From Hypericum androsaemum (taxonomy: Eukaryota; Streptophyta; Magnoliopsida; Malpighiales; Hypericaceae), in the NCBI GenBank assembly GCA_963995505.1, contig OZ023182.1, forward strand, positions 10,656,707-10,720,706: a DNA stretch of 64,000 bases, read 5' to 3'. Below, one piece after another: positions 35,501 through 47,369 of the stretch. The notes under the pieces were generated by a model. The model was not told where the DNA came from, did no database searches, and worked only from the letters and a program-made list of their open reading frames with translations. The first letter of the stretch is position 1. The number at the start of each line of letters is the position of its first letter. A program made the translations under genes and the position numbers.

Positions 35501-38500
35501 CTAACCGTAGCCATTTTGCATCCCTTTATTGTTCATCTTGATTGGTCAGATTCCATGGGAGAATAAGCTTCTATCAATTGCTGGACATAATAAGGATCCA
35601 TCTGAAACAATCCAGGGTATGCTATATTATAACAAAAATGAAAGTGAACCAGACTTAAAATTTTCCTAAAACACTTGTTTTCTCCTTGACAGTGAAGGTG
35701 TTTGATTTGCAAACGTGTACTTGGTCTACCTTGAAGACTTATGGAAAACCACCGGTATGGACCACACCTCATCCACCCAATTTAGTTGCATGCTTTCCTT
35801 TGAACCGGATGTTTTGCAGATTTATTTGAAACTGGCTCTTATTTAAACTGACCCTGGTTCAAAAGTGTGCACTATGTCTTCTATCTCATCCAACTGGTGA
35901 AGCGATTCAAAATTGAATGTTATTAGGTTGATCTTGTAAGCAAGCTCGGGATTAAAATTTGTTAACCATATTTCTGATTGCAAAACACATGATAAGTTGA
36001 ATTTCTTGTCTTTGTTGACCAAGTTGGACTGGTTGTGTTTTCCATGCAAAAATATGGTGCATTCTTGCGAGTTTTTTGCAATCATGGTTTGCAGGCTTCA
36101 CGTGGAGGTCAATCAGTCACCCTTGTTGGTACAAGCCTAGTTGTTTTTGGTGGACAAGATGCAAAGAGATCTCTCTTGAACGACTTGCATATCCTTGACC
36201 TAGAAACCATGACATGGGATGAAGTAAACACGGTGTAAGATGGATTCTGGAAAATCTGACTGGCGGTCCCAGACGAATATGTTTTCTTCTCTATCTTATC
36301 TTAGCTATAGAATATCTCCTTTTATTAACTGACAAATTTTATGATGTCGAAAGGAACAAGCTGTTTTCCTGTTACTTTACTGGAAAACCAATGTTGATTT
36401 TGTATTTTTGCGTATCCTGCAGTGGGGTGCCTCCTTCTCCAAGGTCTGATCATGCTGCTGCAGTACATGCAGAACGCTACCTTCTTATTTTTGGTGGTGG
36501 CTCTCATGCTACTTGCTTCAATGATCTTCATGTGTTGGATTTGCAAACTGTAAGACAACTAATGCCTATTTTTTTGTTTATTAATGCACCTTTATATTAT
36601 TTTTGAGATGTGTGGAATAAATGGACTGTTAGATGGAATGGAGTAGACCAACGCAACAAGGAGAGATACCTTCTGCTCGGGCTGGCCACGCTGGTGTAAC
36701 AGTTGGAGAAAATTGGTTTATTGTAGGTGGTGGTGACAACAAGAGTGGTACAGTATTCTAACACCTGTCTTTTTATCTATTTGGTCTTCCAAATTTTGAT
36801 CTCATTGTCGGCAAAATGTGGCTAAAAAAAGAAAGTGAATTACAGTAAGACCCGTCTTTCCCTAGGACTTTGTTAGTTTGAAACAATGTTTACAAGGGTC
36901 CAACTGTTCAAATCCGTGAGTAAGGTCAGATTGGTTAATAAGGGTGAGTTGGCTATTCAAGTTTAATGTCTTCAGTAATCCCTTCAATGCTCAGAAAACT
37001 AATAGGTGATGCTATTGCAAGTTAAAAAGAGATTTGCACAAAGATATGCTCGTCGATACCTAGATGCACAAATATGACATGTTTTGTTTTGATCCTGCAA
37101 AACTTAGCTCCTGGAAGAAGTTTGATGATGCTCAGGGAGTCTAGAGACATTATAGGACTGGCCAAGTGAATTTACGTGAAGCCGATCTTATAACTTTGCA
37201 TTTCAAGATATCAGGTCAATCTCCATTTGATTTTCTTTTACTTTTGTAGGATCTGCTGAAACTGTTGTCCTCAACATGTCCACCCTTGCTTGGTCTGTTG
37301 TGACTTCTGTTCAAGGGCGTGTCCCTTTGGCCAGTGAGGTACTCTGGCTGCTAAGTTTTTTTTATGTATTGCACTATTGATATACTGTTCGTACCGCAAC
37401 TATATTTATATCATGGTGTTGTACAGGAATCACTGCAATGGAAAATAACTGACTGTTTCCTATGGCAGGGCTTGAGTTTGGTTGTAGGCTCGTACAATGG
37501 AGAAGATGTTCTCGTATCTTTTGGAGGATATAATGGACGTTATAGCAACGAGGTTAGCTTTAGTTAAAAGTTGACGTTTCCTAAAACCTCTTTATTCCCT
37601 TTTCCTTGTTAAATTTGATGATCTACTGTAGGTCAATGTTCTTAAACCAAGCCACAAATCAACATTACAACCAAAGAATATGGATACTCCTGGTCCTATA
37701 CCTGATAGCGTTTCAGCTGTGCCTAATGCAACAAATGCCACTAGAGATTTGGAATCCAAAGTTGATGTTGGCCATGAAAGCAAAGTACGAGAAATTGTGG
37801 TGGATAACGCTGAACCAGAAGCAACGGTAATCCAATTGTCTTTTTTTTGAAGGGTGAAACAAATAGTCAGATGGCCATTTTCCTGATAGGATGCAGAAAC
37901 TCAACCCTAGTTTTTGTCTCTAGTTTTTCTTTTGTTGGAATCACTTATTACTTGAATTAGCTGCAGAGATCCAAGGGGGCTACTGATTTTATAGCCAGTT
38001 TAAAGACCGATAAAGAACAACTGGAATCATCTCTTAACAAAGAGAAATTGCACTCGCTTCAGTTAAAGCAAGACCTGGCGGAAGCTGAGACTCGCAACAC
38101 TGATCTTTACAAGGTAGTCCACCATTATTGTCCCGTTTGACATGTTTTTGTCTAACCAACATGCAATATCTCGTTCACAGGTTTTAACTTTTTCTTTCCA
38201 TATGTGATATGCACTTGTGTTTCGGACAATGTAGGAGCTCCAATCTGTGCGTGGTCAGCTGGCCGCTGAGCAGTCCAGATCTTTCAAACTCGAGGTATGT
38301 CTCAGCTATTGTAGGATACATGTGTTCTACATTGCTGGGAAAAAAGAACAATGAATGGTGGCCAATTGAAGTTCGTAATGATTATTCCTTATATATACAG
38401 GTGGACGTTGCAGAATTGCGGCAAAAGCTTCAAGCAATGGAGGCATTACAAAAAGAGCTTGAACTGCTGCAAAGGCAAAAGGCTGCTTCTGAAGAAGCCG

Positions 38501-38586
38501 CCTTAAATGCTAAACGGAGACAGGGCCCCGGGGTATGGGGTTGGCTCGCAGGTACCCCTGGTAGCCAAAAAGAAGAAAGCGACTAG
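32594..38586 (+). CDS. ACBP4: Acyl-CoA-binding domain protein with kelch repeats (ACBP4/5 class)
   Basis: 18 coding exons: 32594-32746, 33318-33388, 33922-33985, 34072-34140, 34692-34886, 34993-35070, 35306-35416, 35550-35616, 35693-35754, 36095-36234, 36423-36549, 36633-36747, 37250-37338, 37469-37552, 37632-37826, 37967-38113, 38235-38294, 38401-38586. All introns are GT-AG. They total 2013 bases, 670 residues, close to the roughly 668 of Arabidopsis ACBP4. The N-terminal ACB domain reads YPERFYAASSYAGF, ATKGPCDVPKPSAWN and KWKSWQGLGNM. Kelch repeats follow (VQDKMYVFGGNQNGRYLNDL, SLVVFGGQDAKRSLLNDLH, AERYLLIFGGGSHATCFNDL, WFIVGGGDNKSG, VLVSFGGYNGRYSNE). The C-terminal coiled coil has LQSVRGQLAAEQSR and KLQAMEALQKELELLQRQ. 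Family role: cytosolic binding of long-chain acyl-CoA, with kelch-mediated partner binding. It looks intact. Confidence 0.95.
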
Positions 38587-38898
38587 ATGTTTTGCGAAAT
38601 CTTTGTCATTTTAGCTGTTTTGCTTAACTTGGCTCATTGATTTATTATAATGTGAGATTTCTTTTTGGTTCCGTTCACCATTGGATGGCTCTAAAGTATC
38701 TGTTTCAAAGTTTTCCCGGCCGATTTGACATACCATAGGTGTTTGCTACTGTAGTACATGTGCTATAATAGTTCAGTAACTCGTTGCAGCAACCGTTATA
38801 TTTCCACAGGGCTTGTACTGAAACTGGGAAAAGATCACTGGAATGAAATATATAGCGTTCAATTGTTTGGAATCGTGATTAGTTGCTCTTTTAATTTT
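38587..38898 (+). other. ACBP 3' flank / probable 3' UTR
   Basis: 312 bases between the stop and a MULE. No canonical AATAAA. AT-rich stretches near 38640 and 38845 could serve. The transcript may end here or inside the transposon. Confidence 0.5.
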
Positions 38899-40423
38899 GG
38901 GAAAAGTCCATTTTAGTATCCTATGGTATCGCAAAAAATCACTTTAGTACCCTGTGGTAAAAAAATTCATCAATCGAGTCAAATCACATCAAATTAACAT
39001 CACTTAAATCCACGGGCAGCTGCCCGGACCAAGCCCGTCCTGTCTGGACCCTGCCCATCCTGCCCGAACTCTGCCCGGCCACGTGGACGAACCACGTCAG
39101 CAAATTTTGCTGAGGTGGCCTATCTCTCTCCTCCTCTCCCTCTCCCCTCCTTCCCCTCCCTCTTCCCTCTCTCTCTCTCTTCCCCTTCTCTTCTCTCCCA
39201 AACCCACCTTCCTCCTCCCTCCCTGTTTTGACCCGCCATCTTCCCCAACCCCTCAAATCCAAATTAAACCCCTTTGTAAAATTATTTGTGTCTTGAGCCT
39301 GGCTTGTCGATTCAAGTCCATTACAAAGAGGTCTAAAGAGCTTAAACCAAGAAACTGCAACTCTTCTTCGTTTGGTATGTGTTAATTTAATTCTATTTTC
39401 TTTTCTGGGTGGTAAGCATTTTTTAGTCTGGGTTCTTTCTTATATGGAAGATGATGATGACCCCCACGACCCTCCTCATGATAACTATTACTAACAGCAC
39501 CACCCTTAAATCTCTTAATTATGGGCCTCCTCCTTCCAGAAGCACGCCTCCTCCCATTTTACTTGAAGGAACGACAACAACAAACAATACTAGTAGTGGC
39601 ACCATGAGCAACAGGAACAGGAAGAAGAGCGCCACGTGCGCAGCAGCAGCGCCTCCTCCTCCTGAGCGGGAGACGGAGAGGGGAGAGAAGAGGAAGAAGG
39701 TTCCGGAGCTGGGGAGGTTGACCCAGAGATTCTAGAAGGTGGCCGCTCCCTATTGGTTCTCCGAGGACAAGGTAGCCGCTAGGGCCCAGCTGCTGACGGT
39801 GTTCGCCCTAACCCTGGCGACAGTGTTGCTGGTTTAATGCAGTTCCGAAGCTTGATTCTTGAACTCGATTTCAAGTTTTATGATCTGCTGGATTGTTTTG
39901 TGGTTGGAATAAGAAGTGTATAATATAGTGGATTTGTTTGTCTGGAGCTTTTCTTTCTTGTATAGGCTGCTTTGGGATCGGGCTGTGGAATTGAATTGAA
40001 AATGTATGTCCCTATTCTTGTTGTTTGTTCAGCAAAAAAGCGGGTCGGGAATGGAAAATTGTTTGTCTTGAGCCTGGCTTGTCGATTAAAGTCTGTTACA
40101 AAGGGGTTTAATTTGGATTTGAGGGGTTGGGGAAGATGGCGGGTCAAAACAGGGAGGGAGGAGGAAGGTGGGTTTGGGAGAGAAGAGAAGGGGAAGAGAG
40201 AGAGAGGGAAGAGGGAGGGGAAGGATGGGAGAGATAGGCCACCTCAGCAAAATTTGCTGACGTGGCTCGTCTACGTGCGTAGACCGGGCAGGGTCCGGGC
40301 AGCTGCCCGTGGACCTAAGTGATGTTAATTTGATGTGGTTTGACTCGATTGATAGATTTTTTTACCACAGGGTACTAAAGTAATTTTTTGCGAAACCACA
40401 GGGTACTAAAATAAACTTTTCTC
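38899..40423. mobile_element. MULE-type element (family 1, copy A) carrying a host gene fragment
   Basis: 1525 bases flanked by the 9-base duplication TTTAATTTT (38890-38898, 40424-40432). The ends are GGGAAAAGTCC and, complemented, GAGAAAAGTTT. Inverted arms are very long: 38899-39279 and 40096-40423, ending inwards at CCCCTTTGTAA. Each arm has the palindrome CGGGCAGCTGCCCG (39013-39026, 40296-40309) and a CT/GA-rich block. Just inside, TCTTGAGCCTGGCTTGTCG is repeated in direct orientation (39291, 40066). There is no transposase, so it is non-autonomous. The cargo is in the middle. Confidence 0.9.
39451..39837 (+). pseudogene. Captured ABCD2-like ABC transporter fragment inside MULE copy A
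   Basis: The plus-strand frame ends KKVPELGRLTQRF, stop (TAG 39733-39735), then KVAAPYWFSEDKVAARAQLL and TVFALTLATVLLV, stop at 39837. The segment matches, from memory of the family, the start of the plastid half-transporter ABCD2 (a Trp-Lys-Val-Ala-Ala-Pro-Tyr-Trp stretch). The stop stands where Trp (TGG) is expected. The upstream 80 codons, with CAAAAPPPPERE-type low complexity, would fit a transit-peptide exon but are not diagnostic. It is a truncated fragment without transporter domains. Confidence 0.6.
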
Positions 40424-40502
40424 TTTAATTTTTAAATGGACACTGCACTTTTGTTAGCCTTTTTTTAGTTAAATTGGTGAGTGCAAAAGCACTCGTGCAT
40501 TC

Positions 40503-40949
40503 CTAGGTAGTCAATAGCGCGCTATAGCGAAAATAGCATACCTCTCGCTACGCTATATTCCCGTTAAGCGCTATTGCTAGTAGTGGCCATAGCGGCCGCT
40601 ATAGTGGACGAAAAGCGGATAAAAAGCGGCCATAGCGGGTGCTATATGCAATATCAGACGTAAATTTCTTAATTGCCTCTGCTTTTTTTGTCTTTTACTT
40701 TTTGAGGGCAAATATGTCATTTTCTACCTATATAAGCGGCCCAAAAGTTTCTTTGATTGCTTTTAGATTATAACTATTAAGTATGCTGGTCTCTTTATCT
40801 TTGTTTATTTTTCTATTTTTGTATGTTTTTTTACCCTGCTTTTTAGACTTTGCAATAGTGGTTATCTCGCTATCCGCTATCCCACTATCCCACTATAGCA
40901 TTTTAAGGGGGTCACCGCTGCACGGCGCTATCCGAGATTGACTACTTAG
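40503..40949. mobile_element. hAT-type MITE rich in GCTATAGCG-like motifs
   Basis: 447 bases. An identical 8-base duplication GTGCATTC flanks it (40495-40502, 40950-40957). Terminal repeats are CTAGGTAGTCAAT and the complemented CTAAGTAGTCAAT. Both subterminal regions are packed with CGCTAT/ATAGCG repeats on both strands, a likely transposase-binding array. No ORF. Confidence 0.88.
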
Positions 40950-40957
40950 GTGCATTC

Positions 40958-41440
40958 ATTGAACAAAAATTACATAAAGAAGAGATAGACAAGTCCTCAT
41001 CTAGGAGGGGGATACAACATTCAGGGGGTCTATTTAGGACTTAAGGTCTCCCTTGGGCTCGAAGGAAAGGGTTCCTAGTTTATCCGCCATCCTATTACAC
41101 TCTCAACTACAAAAAAAACACACTTATCAGTCCTATAAGACAAATCAAGTCTTTACATTGTTTCACAAGGGAGTGCATTAAATTCTATCTTGCTACTCTC
41201 TCGGTCAAGTGTAGAACAGCTAGCTCGAGTCTGTTTCAACAATTAGCTTGGGATACTTCATCGTCTGTGCTAACTAGAATCCACGCCGAATTGCCCATAT
41301 CTCCGATGTTATCGCATTGATGAACTGTGTAAAATTGCGTAAAACTAGTACAGGTAACTGGAGTCACATATCACTCCTTCACTCCTTGCAGGCCCTGGGT
41401 TCCCTTTAGATGAGCAATCCATATTGAGTTTATGCCACTC
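40958..41440 (-). pseudogene. LINE 3' end: RNase H domain remnant
   Basis: The minus strand reads NAITSEIWAIRRGF, stop, LAQTMKYPKLIVETDSS (about 41340-41225) and then, after shifts, ECNRMADKLGTLSFEPKGDL and the final stop at 41036-41034. This is the E-D spacing and the C-terminus of the RNase H of plant LINEs. Frames are broken. A short 3' UTR follows to 40958, where the hAT MITE begins. Confidence 0.7.
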
Positions 41441-43010
41441 CACTAGTTAGGGCCACCCTGCAGCAATGATAACTAAAAGTATCAAACATAGGGAGCGGGC
41501 CTAGAGGTCGCAAGATCAAGCTAATCGAGTTAGATCTAGGACATATTTGTTTTTGTTGTTTTTAAAATGAGGGTGAAGTCAAGCAATTGGGGCACTTCTA
41601 ACTCTAGATAAGGATGACAAATAGGGCCACCTTCCCGACTATGTAACCTCATGGGCTTCTTAAGATCATCACGGTCCAGGGGTTCTAAATCGGCTTACTG
41701 CTTTACATCAATCACAAGCCAAAACGGTTACTAGGGCAAGTCGCCAACCTGTCACATACCAAGTTTTATCGTACCCATGCTGCAACACAGATATCTACTC
41801 CTTAGCGATGGCAGCTGAACCACTAGTCCCATTTGTGAATGCTACACTATAGACTACTAGGATAAGCTTACGGTGTCTGGTGTTTCCTGTCATGCCAGCT
41901 AGTCTACTCCCCAGTTCTCCATGGTCATCTGCCTCCCAGAGTTTAGGTCGAATACCACTAAATCATCTAGTGTGAACCTAGCCGAGCTAGCGCAGCATCG
42001 ACTATCCAGCTCGGTCTAGGCACATTCAGGGCTAGAAGCATTAAGATCTCCGGTCATACACACTCTAAGGATGTTCAGCCCATTTCGGTCACCTAGCCAG
42101 TCGGATGCACTTAGGGCATCCGACTCTTAAGGACTCTACTCACTAAGCATATTAAACGTAAATGATAGATAGATAAATAGAGCCATAAATATCACAAAGT
42201 AAGAATTAAAGGGGAAAAGATAGAGGGGCTTAGCCGTTTGCGCTCCCACTGATCTCCCCAGCAGATCCAGCTCCTTGGCCGACTACCTACCTGAGAGAAT
42301 CGCCTCTCCTCTAGCTAAGTGTGTCTCGCTCAAAAGCTTAACCAGGTTAAAAGGGAGGGGGCTATTTATACAAGTCTTTGCCTCCTTACCCTAAAATAAA
42401 AATTATATTTCAGTGACATGACCAATATCTGATTCAATCACTCGGAAGGAATATTCTCTGAAGAACTGCGACGTGGTAGCTTGTCGTCCCTAAAATAAGC
42501 TTGGCGGCCAAAAGGAACAACTTCCCAGGGAAGTTGTCTTGAGAAGGAGCCGCCCGGTTCAGCCTTCTTCAGTAATTCTTCGCGCGGCCGTGAGTTCCGT
42601 GCGGCTTTCCATAATTCGAGTGACTTTTATCTGATAGGCTCCGTGTTGACGCTGCTCGAGTGTCCTTTGAATCCACTAGGGTTTCTTGTCCTGAACTCCG
42701 TTCGGGTGTAAAAAAGGCATCCAAGTGGTCCTGGATAGTTGACTGCTTTGGACCACGAATGACAACTCGTAGTGCGCGCTTCGTGGTCATTTACACTTGC
42801 TTCGATCTTCCCTTAGCTTAACCTTGCATCTTTGACCGCATTGACCTTGGCTTTGGCTTGCCCTCCTCTGAACCTCCTTTCAGCGCTCGGATCCCCTGAA
42901 TTCCTCCTAAAATACAAAATATTCATAAAAGACTCCATTCCACGTAACAAGCCTAGAATGGGTGAAAAGACGAAAAACTAATGCTAAAAAGGACTAAAAA
43001 CTACCCCGAT
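41441..43010. repeat. Unclassified LTR-like repeat
   Basis: No ORF with conserved domains. The text near 42900-43010 (CTCCTAAAATACAAAATATT, AAAGACGAAAAACTAATGC) resembles plant Gypsy LTR interiors. Ends and orientation cannot be fixed. Confidence 0.3.
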
Positions 43011-45141
43011 CCCAATTTTGAATTTAAATTGGTATTTTGTAAGATATCGAATTAAATTTTGGATCGAGATCGATAGAAATTTTTTTTGAAATTCAGTATT
43101 AGCAATATTCGGTAGTCGGTAGTTGGTAGTTAGTAGTTAGAATCGGGATATCCCGAATACACACATAGGTCACGGCAAGTACTCGGTCTATGCCAATATT
43201 TATTTATCTCATATTTTTTATCCCTGCATTTCTTCAAGTAAGAAACTAAACACTAATGTTGAATAAAAAACGATGCTATATCACATCTCAAGTTGGCATT
43301 GAAAATTTTGAAATCTACCAAGTGAGATGATTCTGATCTATATTTTAGTCTGGCAAATTAAGAAATTTTCGCGAATGATTGAGTGGTTGGTTTGTATAGC
43401 AGCTCTTTTTCTTATCCCGTTTTTAACAAAATATTATTACAGTAGAAAAGTATTCCAAAATGGGGTACAAAATTAAAATTTTACTAATTGGATATCCACG
43501 TCGGCAAAATCGACCTTTTTCGTGGTAATCACAATACCATGAAAAATGTCATGTTGTGATTAATCACAATACCTTTTTTGAAAAACATATCGTTAATTGG
43601 ATTTTTTTTTAAGTTGTACATAAATAAGATACTTTGTTACATATTTAATTACACCATTTTTATTTTTGATTTACCTAAGAAATAAAAACTTTTTTAAACA
43701 TGACATTTTTAGTAAATGTTCTAACTTTTGCTGATAATTTTTTAACCAATACTTTTTAAACACGACGTAATGGTAGAAATTTTTGGGCTTTAGTAAGCGT
43801 TGTTTTTCCCACTTCCTTATAAAGCAAAGTTTTAAAAACGACCAAAAATAGATTCAAAATTTCTCCCATCCTTCGGATCGACTAGTCTGACCTGTCGGAT
43901 TATCGATCGGACTAATACTTTTATTTTACACTAAATACTAATATTTCGTATATAAAAATTAAAAGTTGTGGTCAAAGGCCACGTCTTCCAACTTCATCCC
44001 TCCAAACATGACACATTTCCCAACCTTCATCCCTTTTCCTTCCCTATTTTTTTGACAGTTATCATCCCTTTTCCATCCCAATCCATTGAATTTCTACCGA
44101 TTCTTGTTTAGGGTTCTACCAGATGCTAGAACACCAACAATACAACTTTTCATTTTGTAAGTCCCAAGTCCAAAAAAACTCATAACATTTCTAATTGCCT
44201 CTTTCCAAAATGATGCTCCATCTTCCCTAACCAAAACAACTCAATTATCTATCCAAACTAAGCAACCCACTTCAATCTTGTCTTGTCTTCCACCCAAAAT
44301 CCAAGCTTTCATTTTTCAGAAACTCCTCCCTGCAAATATAACCTAAAATCCCAAAACTCAATCCAAGTCATACATTCGTAGCAATCTCTCATATCTACAC
44401 TTCAAATCCATATCCAAGAAATTTAATCCGTTGAAATGTCGAGCCGCGCGAAAGATTCCCATTTAACACAAATCGAAACCATAAAAAACAATTTCGACCA
44501 CCACCCACCACCTCCTCCCCCACTTCTCCCTAACGTCTATCCCTGTTTTTCCAATTAATTGTTAGGTCCCATCTCTGAGATTAAGGTAAGGGGTTGCTGT
44601 TACCGTCCATTTAACACAAATCTGTTAGAAGGGTCGATTCCGGGGCTACCTTCTGGCGGAATCTGGACGACCGCATTTGGCTGGCTGCTTTGTTTTGGTT
44701 GGGGAATTTGATTTTAATTAATTAAAAAGGGCGTTGACGGTTATTGAATATATCGTGGGGAGAGGATATAGGGGACGGGTGGGGGAAGCGAGAGGAGGAT
44801 TATTGGGACATCAATTGGCGGTGGCGCCAGAGTCGCGTTCCTTGGTTGGACAGTTAGGAGTTGGTTTGACTTGTTATTTTGACGCCAAAGGAAAGGGTGT
44901 GACTTGTGAGCCGTGGGGTAAGTTCGGTAATTTTTTCCACTTTGGAGTAAAATGACAATTTCGACATTTCAGAGTATGACACCAAACTGTCTAAAAAGAT
45001 AATTCTCTTTATTATAGTTAGATAATTTAATACAAATGGCTTCACGAGAATGTCAGAATATATACTACCTAACTAACTACTTGTAAAAAAAAACCCAACC
45101 TAGCTACTTGCCTCTTCTTATACATAGAATCATTAATTCTA
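43011..45141. other. AT-rich intergenic stretch
   Basis: No credible gene. A hairpin-forming TTTTTCGTGGTA...TACCATGAAAAA lies at about 43517-43547. The 73-codon frame at 44734-44955 has no recognised motif and is probably chance. Confidence 0.4.
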
Positions 45142-45369
45142 TAAATTAAAAGAAAAAGTCCACTTTAGTATCCTGTGGTATAGTCCGAAATCACTTTAGT
45201 ACCATGTGGTAAAAAACTGACCAATCGAGTCATACTTATTCCAATTAACATCAAAAAGATCCACGGGCAACTGCCCGGACCTGCCCAGACTTGTCCGAAC
45301 CCTCCCGGCCAACTTGGCTAGCCACATCAGCAAAATCTGATGACGTGGCACCATGTGTATCTCCTCCTT

Positions 45370-45425
45370 CCCCTCTCTTCTTCTTCTTCTTCTTCTTCTT
45401 CTTCTTCCTCCTCCTCCTCCTCCGA
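45370..45425. repeat. CTT/CTC microsatellite in the MULE arm
   Basis: (CTT)n then (CTC)n. Its inverted counterpart is the GAG/AAG-rich block at 53848-53980. Poly-Phe and poly-Lys frames here are artefacts. Confidence 0.85.
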
Positions 45426-45639
45426 ACACCGAAGCAAAATTGCACTACCTACCAAAAAAGCAGAAAATTATACAAACCAAAGCCACCTCAAAATTTGAAA
45501 ACCGAAAGCAAACAATGTAGCACTAAACCCTAATACTAAAAAAGACGCAACCCGACAAGATTTTCCAAACGGAAAAGAATACCCATAATTTATTTGGACC
45601 AAAGGAATCCAAAAACTCCAACTTTTTGATTTGGCAAGC

Positions 45640-46038
45640 GCAACAAAGGTAGGAAAATAAACATACCGAATTGTTAGTGGGAACGTACTCGGGAGGAAGA
45701 AAGCCTGTTGTCCTGATCCCGGCGGTGGTGCTCGCCCTCTCCGGCGTGAATGCTCTGATCTACATGATTAATGGGTTTTTTTCCGGATAAATCGTTGCTT
45801 CTGTTTGCTAGTCCAGGTGGGAAGAGGTCCGATCTGACGCTACTGTTCAAATGGTTCGTCCTCCTCGTCCCTTGGGCTTCCATAACTTGCATCTTCGTCG
45901 ATCGGGGAGCCCGAAGAGGAGACGATGGAGTTCAACATGTCCCTAACGGCGGGGAGCGACCTTGCCACCGTGGCGGCGATAATGGGATCTATTTTGAGGT
46001 CTTCAGGTGGGACGTCAGTGAGGTTGGGTGGAGGGAGG
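45640..46038 (+). other. Internal cargo of MULE copy C, possibly host-derived
   Basis: Plus-strand frames contain RKPVVLIPAVVLALSGVNA, LIYMINGFFSG, then KRSDLTLLFKWFVLLVPWAS. These are hydrophobic, membrane-like segments in different frames. The segment is truncated by the Athila insertion. The source gene is not recognised. Confidence 0.35.
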
Positions 46039-47152
46039 TGATGAGTGTGGAAATACTCTATCATCTATGTATGTTTTAGTGTCGATTTTCCATTGTTTCT
46101 AGTGTTTTTGTGTGTTATGTATCGTTGTATTGTTATATATCGTGCTTTGAATATTTTAGTGTAGTTCTTGTGATTTTTATTGCATTTTATTCGTGTTTAT
46201 TACTAGGAGACTTTGCGGAGATTCGAGGAGGATTTTGGTGCTCCTTGGAGCGTGTCTTAGGCGATTGGATCAGCTGTGAAGAATGGTGCACGATCGCAAA
46301 CGCGATGACATTGGGTAGACTAACCTCGAGCGACTCAAATGAAGATAACTTTTGCATACAAAGTCCAATAGAGACGAGTGAGGCGGTTCTAGAAAGAAGA
46401 TATCCGTGGCTACAACTTTGTCTTTATGGTCTTCTTTAAATTCGAAGTCCAAGAGGGTGAAAAATGTGTACAAAGTTAAGCTTTAAATCTGAGAACTTGC
46501 CTAACCGAAATTGGCCAAAATTCATGGCCCATTTCAGGCCCATTCCGAGTCTGTCCATGACTTTTCATGGCTGGCACTCCACCACTTCATGGCTGGCATT
46601 CCATCACCTAACTCACCAACTCCACTCCACTACCTCCTTTTTTCACTCCACTACCTCCCTCTTTCACTCTACTACCTCTCTTTTAAAGGAAAAAAGGAGG
46701 TTGGCTCATCATTGTAGAAGCTTGTATAGAAAACTTGGCCAACCATTGTAGAGTTTTTGGTGAGTAAGTGTAGAGAGAAATGGAGAGAGCTTAGAGAGGA
46801 GGCTTGTAGAGAGGCTTGGAAGGAACTTGAAGAAGGAGCTAGAAGGGAGCTCTTGAAGACTCATTGAGCTTTCCTAAACTCTATCTTTATGTTCATGTTT
46901 TATTTACATTGTTCAATGGATAATTTGTGTTATTTGATGAATATGTGTGAGTAGTTGATTTGTGGGTTAGGTGCCTTGATGGCATCTACTTAGCCTATAG
47001 TTTAGTGGAATTAAAATATTAAGGTTTGTGAACTAGTTAATGAGTTTAATGCTTAATCTTGATTGATCACCTTGATTATGAACTTGATTAATACTAATCG
47101 CCGGGAGAGATTAGGATTAATGTACCATTTAACTAGTTAGTTAGTTGCCTTT
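46039..47152 (+). repeat. 5' LTR (matched part) of the second Athila-like element
   Basis: 1.1 kb closely similar to 52753-53847, with a pyrimidine-rich CCACTACCTC tandem patch near 46620-46680. The LTR may extend past 47152, but the partner ends there. Confidence 0.8.
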
Positions 47153-47369
47153 TGAAGAGGGATCTCATTAGGTGGTTAGTTGTCCAAATGGTGATGGTCA
47201 TAATTAGTAATTAGTTGGCTAATTAGTCGTGGAAGTGCGGTTAGTTCAACTAAGCTTAATTAACGATCGATTTAGACTAATTAATAGCGGGAGTGTTGAT
47301 TAGTTTCTTTAGAAACACCCGGACCATAACACAAACTTAATAAATCCCATATGTCATTTGGTTATCTAG

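Noticed and set aside
44734..44955. 73-codon Gly-rich ORF
   Set aside because: No motif and no neighbouring exon. Likely chance.
45251..45533. Poly-Phe and poly-Lys ORFs
   Set aside because: Driven by the CTT/CTC microsatellite in the MULE arm.
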